A DNA stretch of 64,000 bases from Zhengitettix transpicula. Lineage: Eukaryota > Arthropoda > Insecta > Orthoptera > Tetrigidae. Shown here piece after piece: positions 24,098 to 36,441 of this stretch. The stretch is taken from NCBI GenBank assembly GCA_037074705.1, contig CM073591.1, positions 2,782,087 to 2,846,086 on the forward strand, in the 5' to 3' direction. The notes beneath the pieces are model-generated. The model saw nothing but the letters and a program-made list of their open reading frames with translations. It made no database searches and had not been told where the DNA came from. Positions within the stretch are counted from its first letter, which is position 1. Each line of letters opens with the position of its first letter. The position numbers and the translations under genes are program-made.

Positions 24098-24439
24098 GCT
24101 ATGGGACTTTCTTTAAAAATTTCTAATAATTACATTTGAGATATTTTTCTAAGAAAGATAATTTCTTGAACAAGATAAAGTTAATATTGAATATAATGTG
24201 ACAATCATCATTTAATAAATTAACAAAAATATCAGAAAATATTCGTATTATTTAATTTTTTGTTTAAGTAATTGGCACACATTCAACGTTACAAATGCTG
24301 ATTTTTTATTCGTTAAAATGTAAAGATTAATTCCAACTATAAACTTTATTTTGATTTAAATTTATTAATAGATGGTAAAATGTATTGTAATACTTTAATT
24401 TAACAATTTTGCTTTATAAGAATTGCTTAAATATACAAT

Positions 24440-24781
24440 AAGAGTTGTCCGCTATTCCCATTGGAATAGTGGACCACCTGCCTCCTAAACTGGTCGTGGC
24501 ATGGAGAAGGGAATGCTGCGTCCCCACAGCAAACTCCTCTCCCGCTATCGGAAGGGCGTTGGACAGGTACTCAATGCCCGACCTACCTGATGCAGGTTTT
24601 ACTACGGATTGTCCGGCATTTTCTTTAGGCGAATGCCGGGTAGGATCCTTAGGCCCCTAGTTAACCCTTGCCTACCTTCCTCTACCCTTCCACATCCCCC
24701 CTTTCAAATCCCCTCCTAGGCTATTAAAGGGGAGTTGCAGCCTTGTGGATTACCCTCAAGTAGCCTGTTACCTAAAAAAAA
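24440..24781 (+). mobile_element. MITE-like TIR element (duplicate of 343-684)
   Basis: Carried along by the segmental duplication rather than inserted independently: flanks and 5' truncation point are the same. The single base difference between the copies (24502) lies in it. Confidence 0.8.
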
Positions 24782-25001
24782 TTAAAATAAACAATAAGAA
24801 AAAAAAGGACCGACGAGACGCAGGCTTCTCTCAAAACAAAAAGAAAGATCCATCTCTGAGGAACTCCTACAAGGAGAGAAACAACTGCACTCAATTTCTT
24901 GTAACAATAATGAAAGCAATAACAAGAAATCAGAATCAGATCTGGATAAAGCCAAATATTTCGTCATGTAACTTGTCAATTTGTGACGTACGGAATAATA
25001 C

Positions 25002-26197
25002 TAATAACATCAAAAATTCCCAATAACTGGAAATTTGCTACATGAATAATGATTAGGAAACCCGACACGCTAAAATCCAATCCCACCAACTATAGACCAG
25101 TCAGCCTTCTCCCTATACTTTCCAAAGTCTTCGGAAAACTCCTCCTTCCTAGACTTAAAAACCAACTTGCACACCTTATAGACAACCAGCAATTTGGCTT
25201 TCGGAACAATCACTCCTGTCCCCAACTGATCAACCCGCTGACAGAAACGATCAACAACTCCTTCGAATAGAAAAAGATATGTATAGCGACATTCCTAGAT
25301 ACAGAAAAAACCTTGGATGCAGTTCACTGCCCTTCCTTCCCTTCTTTTTAAAATCAGACCCTAACCTCTTCCAACACTACTTAAACCTTCTCTCCAATTA
25401 CGTCACCAAAGGATCCTACAATCACTTCTCTCCACTGCATCCTATTCTCTCAGGCGTCCCACAAGGAAGTGTAAGAGGTCCGTTCCCCTACTCCATCTAC
25501 ACCCACGATATTCCTATTATCCTCTCTACTACCACCTCAATCTTCGAAGACGATATCGCTATAACTTCTCACGCACACGACTACCAAACCACCTTCAAAC
25601 ATCCTTAAATCTGGGTCAACGACTGGCGCATATCATCAAGTCTACCAAATCCGTAACCGTCCCTTCTCCTTAAAAAGAAAAGGCAACGACCTATCAGTCA
25701 CTGTCAACAACTCCACTATCCCTACTAAATATTTACATAAATACCTAGGCCTATCGCTCGATTCCAAACTAACCAGGTCCCTTCAGACTTCCCACCTTAA
25801 AAAAATAATACTCCACAAATTAAAACCAGTACTGAACCCGAAATCTCCTTTATCCTTCACAACTAAAAAACTCCTTTACTCATCCCTCATGAGTCCCCTT
25901 TGGTTCTATGCCTGTTATATCTGGGCTTCGGCCGCTACCACCCACATAAATTAAATTCAAATATCCCAAAATAAAACACTGCGCTTTATAACCAACTGTC
26001 CCTGGTACGTTGAATATTCCCTCAACCCAAAAAAAACATAATTCAAACCGCCCTAATACAACGTCATAGAAATCTCCACCACTTCAACCCCACTATCTCA
26101 AATACAGAATCGCACCCTCCTGCACCTAAACCCATCAGGTGACTAAAAAGGAAACGACAAATTGACCTGGCAACCACCGTAAATTAAATAAATAAAA
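25002..26197 (+). pseudogene. Jockey-type LINE RT relic (duplicate of 905-2100)
   Basis: Same blocks, stops and FEDD-type catalytic box as the copy at 905-2100, at the constant offset. The lesions therefore predate the duplication. Confidence 0.85.
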
Positions 26198-28732
26198 TAT
26201 TCATAATTTACACATTTCTTCAAGCTAATTTTAACTTGTTATCGTCATCAATGTATCAAAATTGTAAAATCTTGGGTTTAAAAAATTGTCTGATACATTA
26301 ATTCAATAAAAGCGCGTTTAAAAGATAGAACTAAATAATGACACGGATTCCGAAAGATCGACCCTTGAGGAACGCAGTATTGATTTTTCTGAATAAAAGC
26401 CAGTCTTTTCTTGTTCGAGACGTGCAATTTGATATTTCAAAATGGGTCATTCTCGTGGCGATCGGGAACGATCCCTAACTCACATGTGATTCACGATCAT
26501 AAATTCCGAAAGCGGGGATCAGGAGCGACCGAGAGCCTAACATTCATCCTTGAGGAACTCCACAACATTATTTTGGCCCCTATTAAAGTAGTTGAGGACC
26601 AAAGTGCTGCTCCGTTGTAGAGGCTCTGGGATTTTATTCTTGGTAAGACTGCAAATATTTTAATTCCGTCGCTGTTGTTACGGATCACACTTCAGTTGCT
26701 TTCAAGTCAATGCAATTGTGTTCATTGACTGACTTCTTTGGCGAAAAATTAGCACTCGCTTTAAACTCAAAAATAAATAAAATTATCTGTTCGTTTCGTT
26801 TCATTCTTTAATTGTTTCTAAATTCTACTGTCGGCATTTCTAATCTCCCTCCTTAACCTTCTTGCCACTATTTACTAAATATTTCATTTCATTTTAAAAG
26901 TTTATGTAATTATTTGTGAAGCTTCTTTCTAGACATAACTTTCGTCCGATTTCTCCGTATTTAATTTGTTGCCGTAACATAAAAATGAGGAAAATCTCCT
27001 GCCTCCCGTGCATTTTAATTACGCTATTCGAATTTTAATGCGCAATATTTTAGTTTTTCCATTATTATTATTTCCGATGAAAGTGTCACAAAAATATTCG
27101 TTACATACCCATTTAATAGATAATTATACATATAAATTTACAGTTCGTATCGTATTTATATTGTTTACAGTATTATTGAAAAATTAACTCTGAATTTGTA
27201 AAGGACGAATTTATTTGAACTTGCATTTACACTTCTCTGAACAGAACAGGAGCAACTAGTCAACAAATATTCCGAGTCAAGAACTGTTATTATTCAATAC
27301 ATGAGTTTTTAGAAAGTGAACTATATATAATATTGTTCATTTCTATGATTATATAGTTATAGCTATATCGTCATGAAGTGAACTCAGTTTGGTCAATGAA
27401 AGAAGCAGCAAGAACGATTGTGGGACCTGCACGAAAGTCAATGTCAACTAAGATGTGCCGGTATTCATATCTAATGTGAGGTTTTTTATTCTGGAAATAT
27501 TTACAACCTCCCATTAAAATCCCTGTGATAAAATTGTTTTAAATTCAACAAACTCAGCTACAACGTTGTCAATATTTTCTTTTAGTTAACATTTCAATTT
27601 TTCAATAATTATAATCTTTGTATTTTTTATTAAAAATTTTAAATATTTTATGAAAATTAAAGCATTTTTAGTGGACATTACAATACATATTACAAAAATA
27701 AATATCTATATTAATCAAATATAACAGCATTTTTGTTCTTGAGACAAGGTTTCTATCGTTTACGAAGGTAATGACGACTTATTGATTGCTGTCGTGTTTC
27801 ACAATTCCCGAAAACATTAAGTACCAATTGTGTTAGATCTTCAACTCCTTTCTAACATTTAAAAACTTAATATTCATAAACGATAGAAAAAAGAGACTAC
27901 ACAAATAACAGAAAAGAGAATATAAATATATATATAAACGTTTTCCAGATGTTTATTTTTAAGAGGTACCGAGTTATGGAAACTTTCGTACAGGAGTAAT
28001 CGTCATATTAACAATTAAACGTATACTCATCCACATTCACACTGAACAAAATTATAATATTTACGTCTACCCGTCTTATTCTGCCGTCATAATTTAATGA
28101 ACAGCTACTACATTTATTTTCAGTACGTTTAATTATTACGTATGAAAATGACACACACGATGCTATGAACGTCCCGCGACTTTTTTCTTTCAAAATGTGC
28201 GTGCATAACTACCATGGAAGGAAAAGCAATTTCGTTGATGTGTAACATTATTCCATTTTCAAGACAGCAGAATTGTGGACAACTTTGTGAGCTCTTTCCA
28301 ACGTTTCAAACTTTGATCAAGCGGTGTCATTGTCATTGCAAAACTTAAGCCCAAAAGTTAACAACGATAACATAGGAAAAAATGTTTTTCTCATTTAAGT
28401 GGCGCACTTTAATAAAAATAAGACTGACACCGTAAGTTTACACAGTACGACACGTGCAAATTTGAAGACACTTTCTAATGTGATTATTTTTGCTAGTTTT
28501 CTATAAAATTGTCGATCAAGTAGATTTACAAAATGAAATAAAAAGTTTGCACAACTGAAATAAATAAAATTTTCTTTTGTAGTATTCGCGTACTTTAGCT
28601 TGTTTTATTTACAAAGTAAGGGCATTTTCGTTGTTTGAGCAATAATATACACTTTAATAGCATTTGAAAACATTCTCGAAGCTACAAACAACTGGAAACG
28701 ATCTTGCGTAGGAAGGTGAGACAGTTTGTGGC
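26198..28732. other. AT-rich non-coding part of duplication B
   Basis: Exact counterpart of 2101-4636. No gene recognised. Confidence 0.6.
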
Positions 28733-29306
28733 TTTTTTTTTTTTTTTAGGGCAACAGGCTACTGCGAGAGGATTCTCTCGCAGGTAACCTGCGAGGGATT
28801 TTCTCTCGCAGGCAGGCAGGCAGAACGAAGGGGCTACCTTTGGGTATGTCTTTTCCTCTCCGTTTTTGAACTAAGGTTCCCACATGCCGAGGCACCTCGG
28901 CCTGTTTTGAGAGGTGTATGTTCCGGGGTCACAGACCTTGGGCATACGGTAAGAGTTGTTCGCTATTCCCATTGGAATAGGCGGCCAGCTGCCTCCTAAA
29001 CTGGTCGAGGCACGGAGAAGGGAATGCTGCGTCCCAACAGCAAACTCCTCTCCCGCTATCGGAAGGGCGTGGGACAAGTACCCAATGCCCGACCTACCCG
29101 ATGCAGGTTTTCCTAGGGTTTTTCCTGCATTGCTTTAGGCGAATGCCGGGTAGGATCCTTAAAATATAGCCCGGGGGCTCTAGTTAACCCTTGGCTACCT
29201 TACTCTACCCTTCCGCATCCCCCCTTTCAAATCTCTTCCTATGCTATTAAAGGGGAGTTGCCCTAAGTGGATCACCCTCATGTAGCCTGTTGACCTAAAA
29301 AAAAAA
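28733..29306 (+). mobile_element. MITE-like TIR element, most complete copy
   Basis: Left end: a run of 15 T then AGGGCAACAGGCTAC (28748-28762). Right end: GTAGCCTGTTGACCT (29282-29296) then ten A. The two ends are inverse repeats at 14 of 15 positions, plus the T/A runs. Just inside the left end are CTGCGAGAGG, CTCTCGCAGG, CCTGCGAGGG and CTCTCGCAGG, alternating direct and inverted decamers that could be protein-binding sites. Length 574 bp, no coding capacity. The near-identical part of the segmental duplication stops exactly at its left end. No clear target-site duplication. The mobilising transposase is not identifiable from this window. Confidence 0.85.
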
Positions 29307-29895
29307 GTTAATTTAATTTAATTTTATTAAAAAATATTTAAAAAATGTATTTTTGTCCGGACTGGCGTAACGGCTATTATTATTATTATAATTCCACCCT
29401 GACAAAGTGGCCGTCTGTCTGAACTTCCCTTTCACCTTGGTCTGAACCCAAACCGTTCCTACTCAAGATCGTTTCCAGTTCGCTAATTTATTTTTGTTTG
29501 TAGCTTCGAGAATGTTTTCATTTTTCCCCTACCAACAGATTCTTCAGCGAAAAATAAAAACAGTAGAGAATTTCAAGTCTGACCTTGGCTGGTGCCGCGC
29601 GGCTGTGAAGACGTCAACGTCCGTTGCGAAGCAAAGATCGCCCACATCGCCGTCGTGGAATTGAAGCTAGTGCGCGTCCGCGCTGCGCTTATATACCCTC
29701 GTCCTCGTCCACGTCCACGCGCGTGGCCGCCAGAGGCGCCACTTTACAACAATCTGCAGCTACGTATTCAAATTTCTCAGCGATTTCATTTTGTCTGCTC
29801 GGTTAATTTTATTTTCTCATTTTCAATTAAATATTTTCACGAATGTATTTTTGTGTTTTATAATTACGTTTCATAATTTATTTATTTAATCATAA
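29307..29895. repeat. Diverged tail of duplication B
   Basis: Aligns with about 4715-5315 but with many substitutions and indels, including the GC-rich CCTCGTCC/CACGTCCACG stretch near 29695-29725. No gene recognised. Confidence 0.7.
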
Positions 29896-30930
29896 CTTTT
29901 ATGGATGAAGTTTTTAGTGGTCAACATATCCTGACCTGAACACAATATATTTCCTTGCGTCAATGTTTTCATAGTGGTTCTTACACTACCAAGTTGCCGA
30001 AACAAAGCTCGTGATTAACTTTTGTGCTACACTTTTGTCAATTTGCGTATTATATATTTATGTATTTCACATTTTGTTTTAAAAATCAATTTTGTACTCT
30101 TTTTTAAATCTTACTCAGTGAATTTATTCCCTGGCGAATTCTTGCACTTTATATTCTTATTTTATTATTTGAAATATTCGCTTTCAGAATTATATATTTC
30201 CTTTTCGTTTTACAGTTAATGTTTTTAATTTGACTGTTACTTGGGAAGCTCAGCTTATGTTATTAAATTCATTTAATCATTCTTACTTGTGAAGTAATCT
30301 TTGATTTCTAACTTGCTGAATTTCTCACTTGATTTCTCATATAATGCTATCTTCCTGAATTCAAAAATTTTGAATAATTTATTTTCATTGTTTGTGGCCA
30401 TCAAATTGTGTATTATAAAGTTTGTCTACGCTTCTAAGAATCTATTGTATTAAAACAATACTTGGAAATATTGACCGTGTGCTGAGTGGATTGACGTAGA
30501 TATTCAAGTACCTGAGGAATATAGATTTATATTGATCTACATTGGGGGAGTGGCTTAAATATTGATCAATGCATTGACTGTGTTTCAATATTTTCATCAA
30601 TATTCAGTTCAGGTGGCGATTTCTACAATTTATGACGTCATTACAAATTAGGGGTCAAGTTAAGCTTACTCTCCAGCCACGCCTAAACCTTCTTCAGCAG
30701 ATGAACGAAAATTCTTTGCTAAATAACAAAATATTTGAATCATCTGAAAAATGAGAAATATAGAAATTAATATATATTAAATGGTTTTATCTACACCCTA
30801 AATTAAGTTTTTACGGACTGAGTAGAAAGAGACAAAGAATACAATAACCCCAATTTAGTTTACGAATGTTTAGTACCTGTGCGACTGTAGTGTTTTGCTG
30901 TTATTTTTTATATATTATCTGTACCTGTAG
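29896..30930. other. Copy-B-specific sequence, no gene recognised
   Basis: Absent from copy A. AT-rich, with a few phrases around 30475-30600 (ATTGATCAATGCATTGACTGTG) that resemble duplication sequence near 5450-5480. This suggests an older internal repeat. Confidence 0.5.
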
Positions 30931-31165
30931 TTGGAAAAGGATGAAGATGATTTTGAAATCGAACAAGGTATGAGGCAGTTTATTGAAACATTACGTGTAC
31001 TGTGAGATTCTCGTCTTGCGTCTTATAAAAATAGAAATAAAACGCCAAGAAGGAATGGCAGAACTGCTTTCAAACCAGAAACAACCATGAAAGAGCTAGT
31101 TAAGAAAACTAATATGAAGATCAATTACAGAAAGGAACTTAATAAAAAGGTGATAGCCTGTAAAG
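30931..31165 (+). pseudogene. MADF-domain-like pseudogene fragment
   Basis: One frame reads EIEQGMRQFIETLRVL, stop, DSRLASYKNRNKTPRRN, then MKELVKKTNMKINYRKELNKKV. MADF/Adf-1-type DNA-binding domains typically have a FI-x-LYR-x-x-x-x-LWD start, a YKNR-like block and a terminal NYRKELKKV block, so order and spacing agree. The expected Trp codon is TGA (about 30991). It is too short and broken to be functional. It may be a retrocopy or a domain carried by a transposon. Confidence 0.5.
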
Positions 31166-31465
31166 CGGTGTTTTCCAACGTGAGGCCGACGCTCCACATG
31201 GGGGCAATTCGAAAATTAACACGTCTAGGGTTTGGAACAACAGCCGTGATTTAATTAGAACAAAAGGATTAAAAATAAATCTTAACTTTGTTCATGCTTT
31301 GAATTCATGAAGAACCGTGCTACACATGTTTTAATTAGGTAGTGCTGGTCATTCACTCGGATGAACTATTGGCTGGGTCAATATTTACTTCTGCATTCAA
31401 TGTGGACGAAGAGCCAGACTGACAGTTCGTCAACCCAGACAACTTGAGATCCTCCAAGGTCCTAC

Positions 31466-32025
31466 GAGTTGTCGTATGTCTCTTTATGTAAGGTTCAACC
31501 AAAAGTTATCAAATGTACCTCCATCTATTCAAAGATAATTAAAGTAATCATTTTCATCGGTGATAACAATTTCGTGCAATAACTGTGTGAGTTCTTTTTT
31601 ACGTAACCACTGTTTAACCCATCCCGTTCGTACAACATTATGTAGTGTCCCACGAGTAAGTAGAAAAGCTCTTACTACTTATAATTCATTGAAGAAACAA
31701 GAACCCAATGCCCGACCTACCTGATGCAGGTTTTTTTAGGGTTTATCCTGCATTTCTTTAGGCGAATGCCGGGTAGGATCCTTAAAAAATAGCCCGGGGG
31801 CCCTAGTTAACCCTTGGCTACCTTCCTCTACCCATCCACATCCCCCCTTTCAAATCCCTTCCTATGCTATTAAAGGACAGTTGCCCCCTTGTGGGTTACC
31901 CTCATGTAGCCTGTTACCTAAAAATAACGCAGGTGTTATTTATTTAAAATTGACAAGTCAACTGACACGGACAGTCACAGTGAACAGTAGAAATGAAAAT
32001 GAAAAGAAATATTGATCGTGTGTGG
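31466..32025. other. Copy-B-specific insertion containing a TIR-element fragment
   Basis: Interrupts the block that is contiguous at about 5435 in copy A. Besides the TIR-element fragment at 31686-31930 it shows no gene. Confidence 0.6.
31686..31930 (+). mobile_element. MITE-like TIR element, right-half fragment
   Basis: Starts at CCCAATGCCCGACCTACCTG and runs to GTAGCCTGTTACCT plus A run. The left half is missing. Confidence 0.8.
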
Positions 32026-32682
32026 TTGTAAAAATATTGACGTCCCTATAGTGATCAATACATTGACCGTGTGCGGGCTGCTTAAAATGAAAAATTTACG
32101 TATGAAAATTAATATTAAGAAAGATAGAGAATTGCAGACAAAGGAAGTGAAGATATAAATACCGTACAACGTTATCGGTTGCCTTCCTAGAGCGACACAA
32201 CGGCACTAGTCAGTTGACAAAACTTAAAAGCGAAGAAGAAACAGTAAGAGATCGTAGCAATTGTTGAGTTTCATAGTGTAATTGCTGCGATGTTTGGTTT
32301 AATGTGAAGCATCTCTGAATTGTGCCTGGCTGAGGGCAACGTCTAAAATATTAGCATTTTGCCAATTAAATGAATGTTTAGAATTGATGATATGTTTGGA
32401 GCCTACTTCCCAACGATAAACAATCTGATCTGCCAGTGGTAATGCACCACAGAACCTGTCATAAATTGTCTCTTATTTGTTATTATAAAATAGCCGTGGG
32501 TATTTAAATTGATAATGATTGCAGGAAGTTAATGTTATTTTTGTTAATAAAATATTAATTATTGCGATTACTTTCACCCCTGCAATATTAGTAAATATTT
32601 TCCCTGTTAAACAAGTATTTAAAAACTTAAAGATGATAAAAGTAACAAAGTAAATTCCCTTTAACCACAGAAAACATTACAA

Positions 32683-34407
32683 TATATATTTTGCTGTATT
32701 CATTATGGTCTAGAGAAACCTTTGTCTGCATGAGTAAAAATAATGTTGAGACGATAATTCAACAATTGTTTGGTTTTTTATGACATTGATTATAAAGAAG
32801 TGGGAGGTGTTTTTTGTTTTGTTTCTTTGAATTTAGAAGAAAAGTTTGGTGATGTGTTCTCATAGTAAATGAATTAATCTACATTAATTACATATATGTA
32901 AAATTTAATTATGTTATTGTATTTGGATGAAAGTTTCGAATTAAAGAAAAAAATACTGTTAAAGTTTTTATTGAAATGCAGTAAATGATCCGGCAACACA
33001 TCACACTTCGTACAATTAAGTAAAACCTTCCACTGGATCTTCGCAGTAATAAATTTCTTGGAAAGTTTCACCCACGTTTTAAAATTGGAATACATATGAA
33101 AGTCGAAATTGACCAAAATATAATTTAGGAAAGACATGTCAATGAAGTTAAATATGAAATATAAACACGTTAAGAATATGACTAGGTGTTAATTATTGTA
33201 ATTAAAATAAAAACATGTGTTCAATATTTGATATAATCTCGCAATTATCATTTCACAAATTGATTATATATTTATTTATAAATCATCTGTGTTGAAATAA
33301 CACTAATTAGATAAATAAATAGGCAAACAACAGATAAAATTAGTGCTACATACTGTAGTGATAGGTTTTTAAATAATAAATTGAGAGAATATTTTACATA
33401 ATTTATTAATTAATTATCTGAACATGGACAAAAAATAAAAAATACAGTGTTTAGTTAGCCTTTCAAAACAATCTGATCCCTTAATCTCAGTTAATCATGG
33501 TCTACGGTAATTCCCCCTAGGCGCGTCAAGGATTGAGCTACTTGGCAGTTACCTTCGTTGATGTCTGGCACCCTCGATCTCTCCGGGTCCTCTCGAAACT
33601 GCACGTCCGTCGCTGGCGACGGTTTGTCCTTCTGTGTCAATACTTTCTTTTCAGCCCCCTTGCTGGATGTCAAAAATCGATCGTCTCGATCATCTTTGGA
33701 TCGATCTTTCCTGAACCAAGAAATGTCATTGGTTCAGGCAGTCACGTGTTAACTCAAATTTCTGGGATTTTCAGAGAGACGTTTCCCACGGTGTGACAGT
33801 CCAGGTAACTTCCGAGGGTCCACATCATACGTGTCCAATTCCAGACTGAAGGGATTATCTCCCCGTCTCGGCGGCGCCTGCTCAAATTCCAACTTACCAA
33901 GCTCTCAACCCTTCCTAATATCTAATTATATTAAAATGAAACATATATATATCAATAATAAAACTATCGCGCTACAATACCACACAACGTGTCTGTTGAT
34001 TAAAAAAATACAATAGCCACTGTCACTCCTAAATCGAGAATGTGTCATGTCTTTCCTGGTGGGCAAGCCTCTAAGGGTTCAAGTGCCAAATGACTCGGCA
34101 ATAATCATGAATCCAGACTCTAATTCTATTTCTTTTACAAATAATCCTTGTATAATTATAAAAGGCAATAGAGATATTCTGGAAGATCCTATCATACATT
34201 TAATACCACTCGTTTTCTGTAAATTTTTTTAAATCGTAATGTTAGCAAAACTCAGTCATAATTCACACTGGAAATGCTTTTCATATTTCTCAAATTTTCC
34301 TGAAAAATGCATAATTTTTGTTGCTTTTATGACCATTCTAAACATTTTACATTAGCATTTGTAATGGCACTATACATGCATGTTTATATTGTAATGAATT
34401 ATTTTAT
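32683..34407. other. No intact gene; one degraded coding-like patch
   Basis: Mostly AT-rich. Around 33490-33900 the sequence is clearly richer in GC. On the minus strand one frame reads PFSLELDTYDVDPRKL, then stops, then FLTSSKGAEKKVLTQKDK and FREDPERSRVPDINEG, with TAA/TGA interruptions. It looks like eroded protein-coding DNA, perhaps of a retroelement given the LTR-like sequence next to it, but I cannot name a family. A short stretch at 34027-34050 resembles the SINE-like sequence at 45850. Confidence 0.4.
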
Positions 34408-34927
34408 TGGTCTGGGTTTTTAAGTTTTATATTATTTATTTAAAGCAAAATATTGGAAATAAGAAATTAAATTAATTTTATGAATTGTTTCGAGCATGAA
34501 AACTCTAATCACAGGCAGCTGTGTGCATGAGTGTAGATGGCTGTAGCTGTCCCTTAGTAGATCCTGCAGCGTCTCGTTGTTTGGTCAGAAATTATTCTGC
34601 AGATGACCTCGTACAGGCAGTTGATGGGCAGGTGTAGATTTCCCACTACTGAGATATGGTTACATCCTTCGGGATCCTGTCAGCAACTCTCCTCGCACCC
34701 CGGAGCTGGACGTTTTCCCGCCCCTAGCGTCACCTGGCTTTTTTATGTTCCCATGGGCCGAAGCAGAGGTCTTCAGTGCCACGGTGTCCGCTGTCTCGGG
34801 GCTGCTAATCGTTTAGCTATCGCGGCCACCTGAGGCGTCTCGAGTTGGGAAATAGAAGGATCCTCCAAACTACAGCAAACGACATTTCAAAAATGAAACA
34901 AAATTAAATTAAAATACGCGCATTACA
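34408..34927 (-). mobile_element. LTR-like sequence (solo LTR candidate)
   Basis: Read on the minus strand it begins TGTAATGCGCG and ends CCCAGACCA (TG...CA termini). It has a CATAAAAAAG TATA-like box near the middle and AAATAAATAATATAAAAC near the 3' end. Its first ~70 and last ~20 bases resemble those of 36442-37133. No flanking internal coding region, primer-binding site or clear target-site duplication was seen. Confidence 0.5.
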
Positions 34928-36441
34928 ATATCTTGACTGTTTAATACATTTAAAAACAACTCTTGCTTATGTTTAGCTAAAATATTATTTCATTTAAGTT
35001 TTTTACTGGTAAGTTCGTTTCCAATCGTAAAATTAATGAAATTAGAAAGCACTGACATTGTTATTTGTGTTTGATTGGCTGAATGTCATTTCACAACACT
35101 TCTCTTAGTGCCTTTTTATTTTGTCCAATGTTATCTTTATTATTATTATTTCATAAGAATGATTTTTTTTATATTAACTACTTTTAGCATTTGACTATGA
35201 CGGTTCGTGGGGTAGAACCGTTGTGCGAAAATACTAATAATAAAAGTTAAATTTATTACGTAAACATTTCATTAACGCGTACATATAATATCGATTTTAC
35301 AAATTGCATTCTAATAAATTAAAAGTAGCGCGCGGGTCGATTTGTTACTTTTGAAGTAGCGAGCGAATTCGCGTGCCCTCTATTATCGCTTTTGCGAACT
35401 ACTGCACCACTTGAGAATGGCAGCAGGTCTCGTATGTTCCTTGTGACAGGAATGGTCAGTACTTCACGGAGAGGTGTGCAGCAAGCATCGCTGACTCCTC
35501 CTCCCCCAGCTGGATAAGAAGTGAGTGCGCCATGCACTTTATGTATCGTTAATTTACGAGAACACTCTTCATCTCGAGCATAGGCTAGGTACACAAACAT
35601 CATTCCTGTGCGTAAAACATTCCTTATAATTGCAAGAAGAAAACTTCACAAGTCTCGTTATTAAGCACATCCAGTATTAATTTATTTTCTTCCCGTGTGG
35701 CCCTCACACGTAGTCTCAACCGATGCAAGCTAAAATCCGCCACAGAGGTTTGTAACGATGACGTCACACACAGAGATGCGCCTGTCTCACTCACCGTTCA
35801 ATCTGTGTTGGTTATTTATTCCAATATCAATTATTATTTTTCCTACACCGTATTTCGACCGAAATACTAGTGAAACTTAACTACTTCCGCACGGTCTAGG
35901 ACAGTTGAGGTTGTGTCACGCGGGAGGAATTCTTTGTTAATTGAGTTCCGCTTCCAGTCAACTTTACATCCGAGTGTGCGATGTGCCCAAAAATATATTA
36001 ATATATTTCCTGTAAATTTGATAATGCTTTGCTTCAGCGGCCGCCACTGCATCTGATTACTCCTTAACTATTGCCAAAATACTTGAGCCATCATATTTTG
36101 AACTGACAAAGAAAAATCACCTGTGACAAGTTTTAAGCTTCGGGAATAAATATTAATACTGCTTAGTCAACATTAAAAAACTAATTGAAGTTGACAAGAA
36201 ATTTTATAGTTGTCAATTAATGGTTAATTCAGAACTATAGGCATTCAGGGAAATAGTTTATATCGTTTCATTGTGTAAATTTTCTTACTTATCAGTCATA
36301 ATTATATTATGTGCTGTTATCAAAATAGTTAAAAATGTCTTAAGGTAAAACACATGTGGAACTCAAGCATTTTTTGCTCTACTTAACAATTTCTTACATC
36401 AACTTTGAGTTCAATCCCAAAGTTATGTAAAGAATTATTTT
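34928..36441. other. No gene recognised between two LTR-like sequences
   Basis: The stretch contains moderately GC-rich patches (35330-35600, 35700-36050) with no protein motif I recognise. The two flanking LTR-like sequences differ too much to be the ends of one element, so this is not called as a retrotransposon interior. Confidence 0.45.

Larger units (their letters stand above)
24098..32682. repeat. Segmental duplication, copy B
   Basis: 24098-28733 repeats 1-4636 with one difference noticed (24502 T versus 405 C). The rest aligns in blocks: about 29310-29890 (diverged), about 31370-31460 (diverged) and about 32025-32682 (about 1% different), separated by copy-B-specific sequence at 28733-29306, about 29895-31365 and about 31466-32025. 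Copy B is therefore longer than copy A. The two copies are direct and flank the LINE, the monomer array and the connectin-like gene. Confidence 0.95.
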
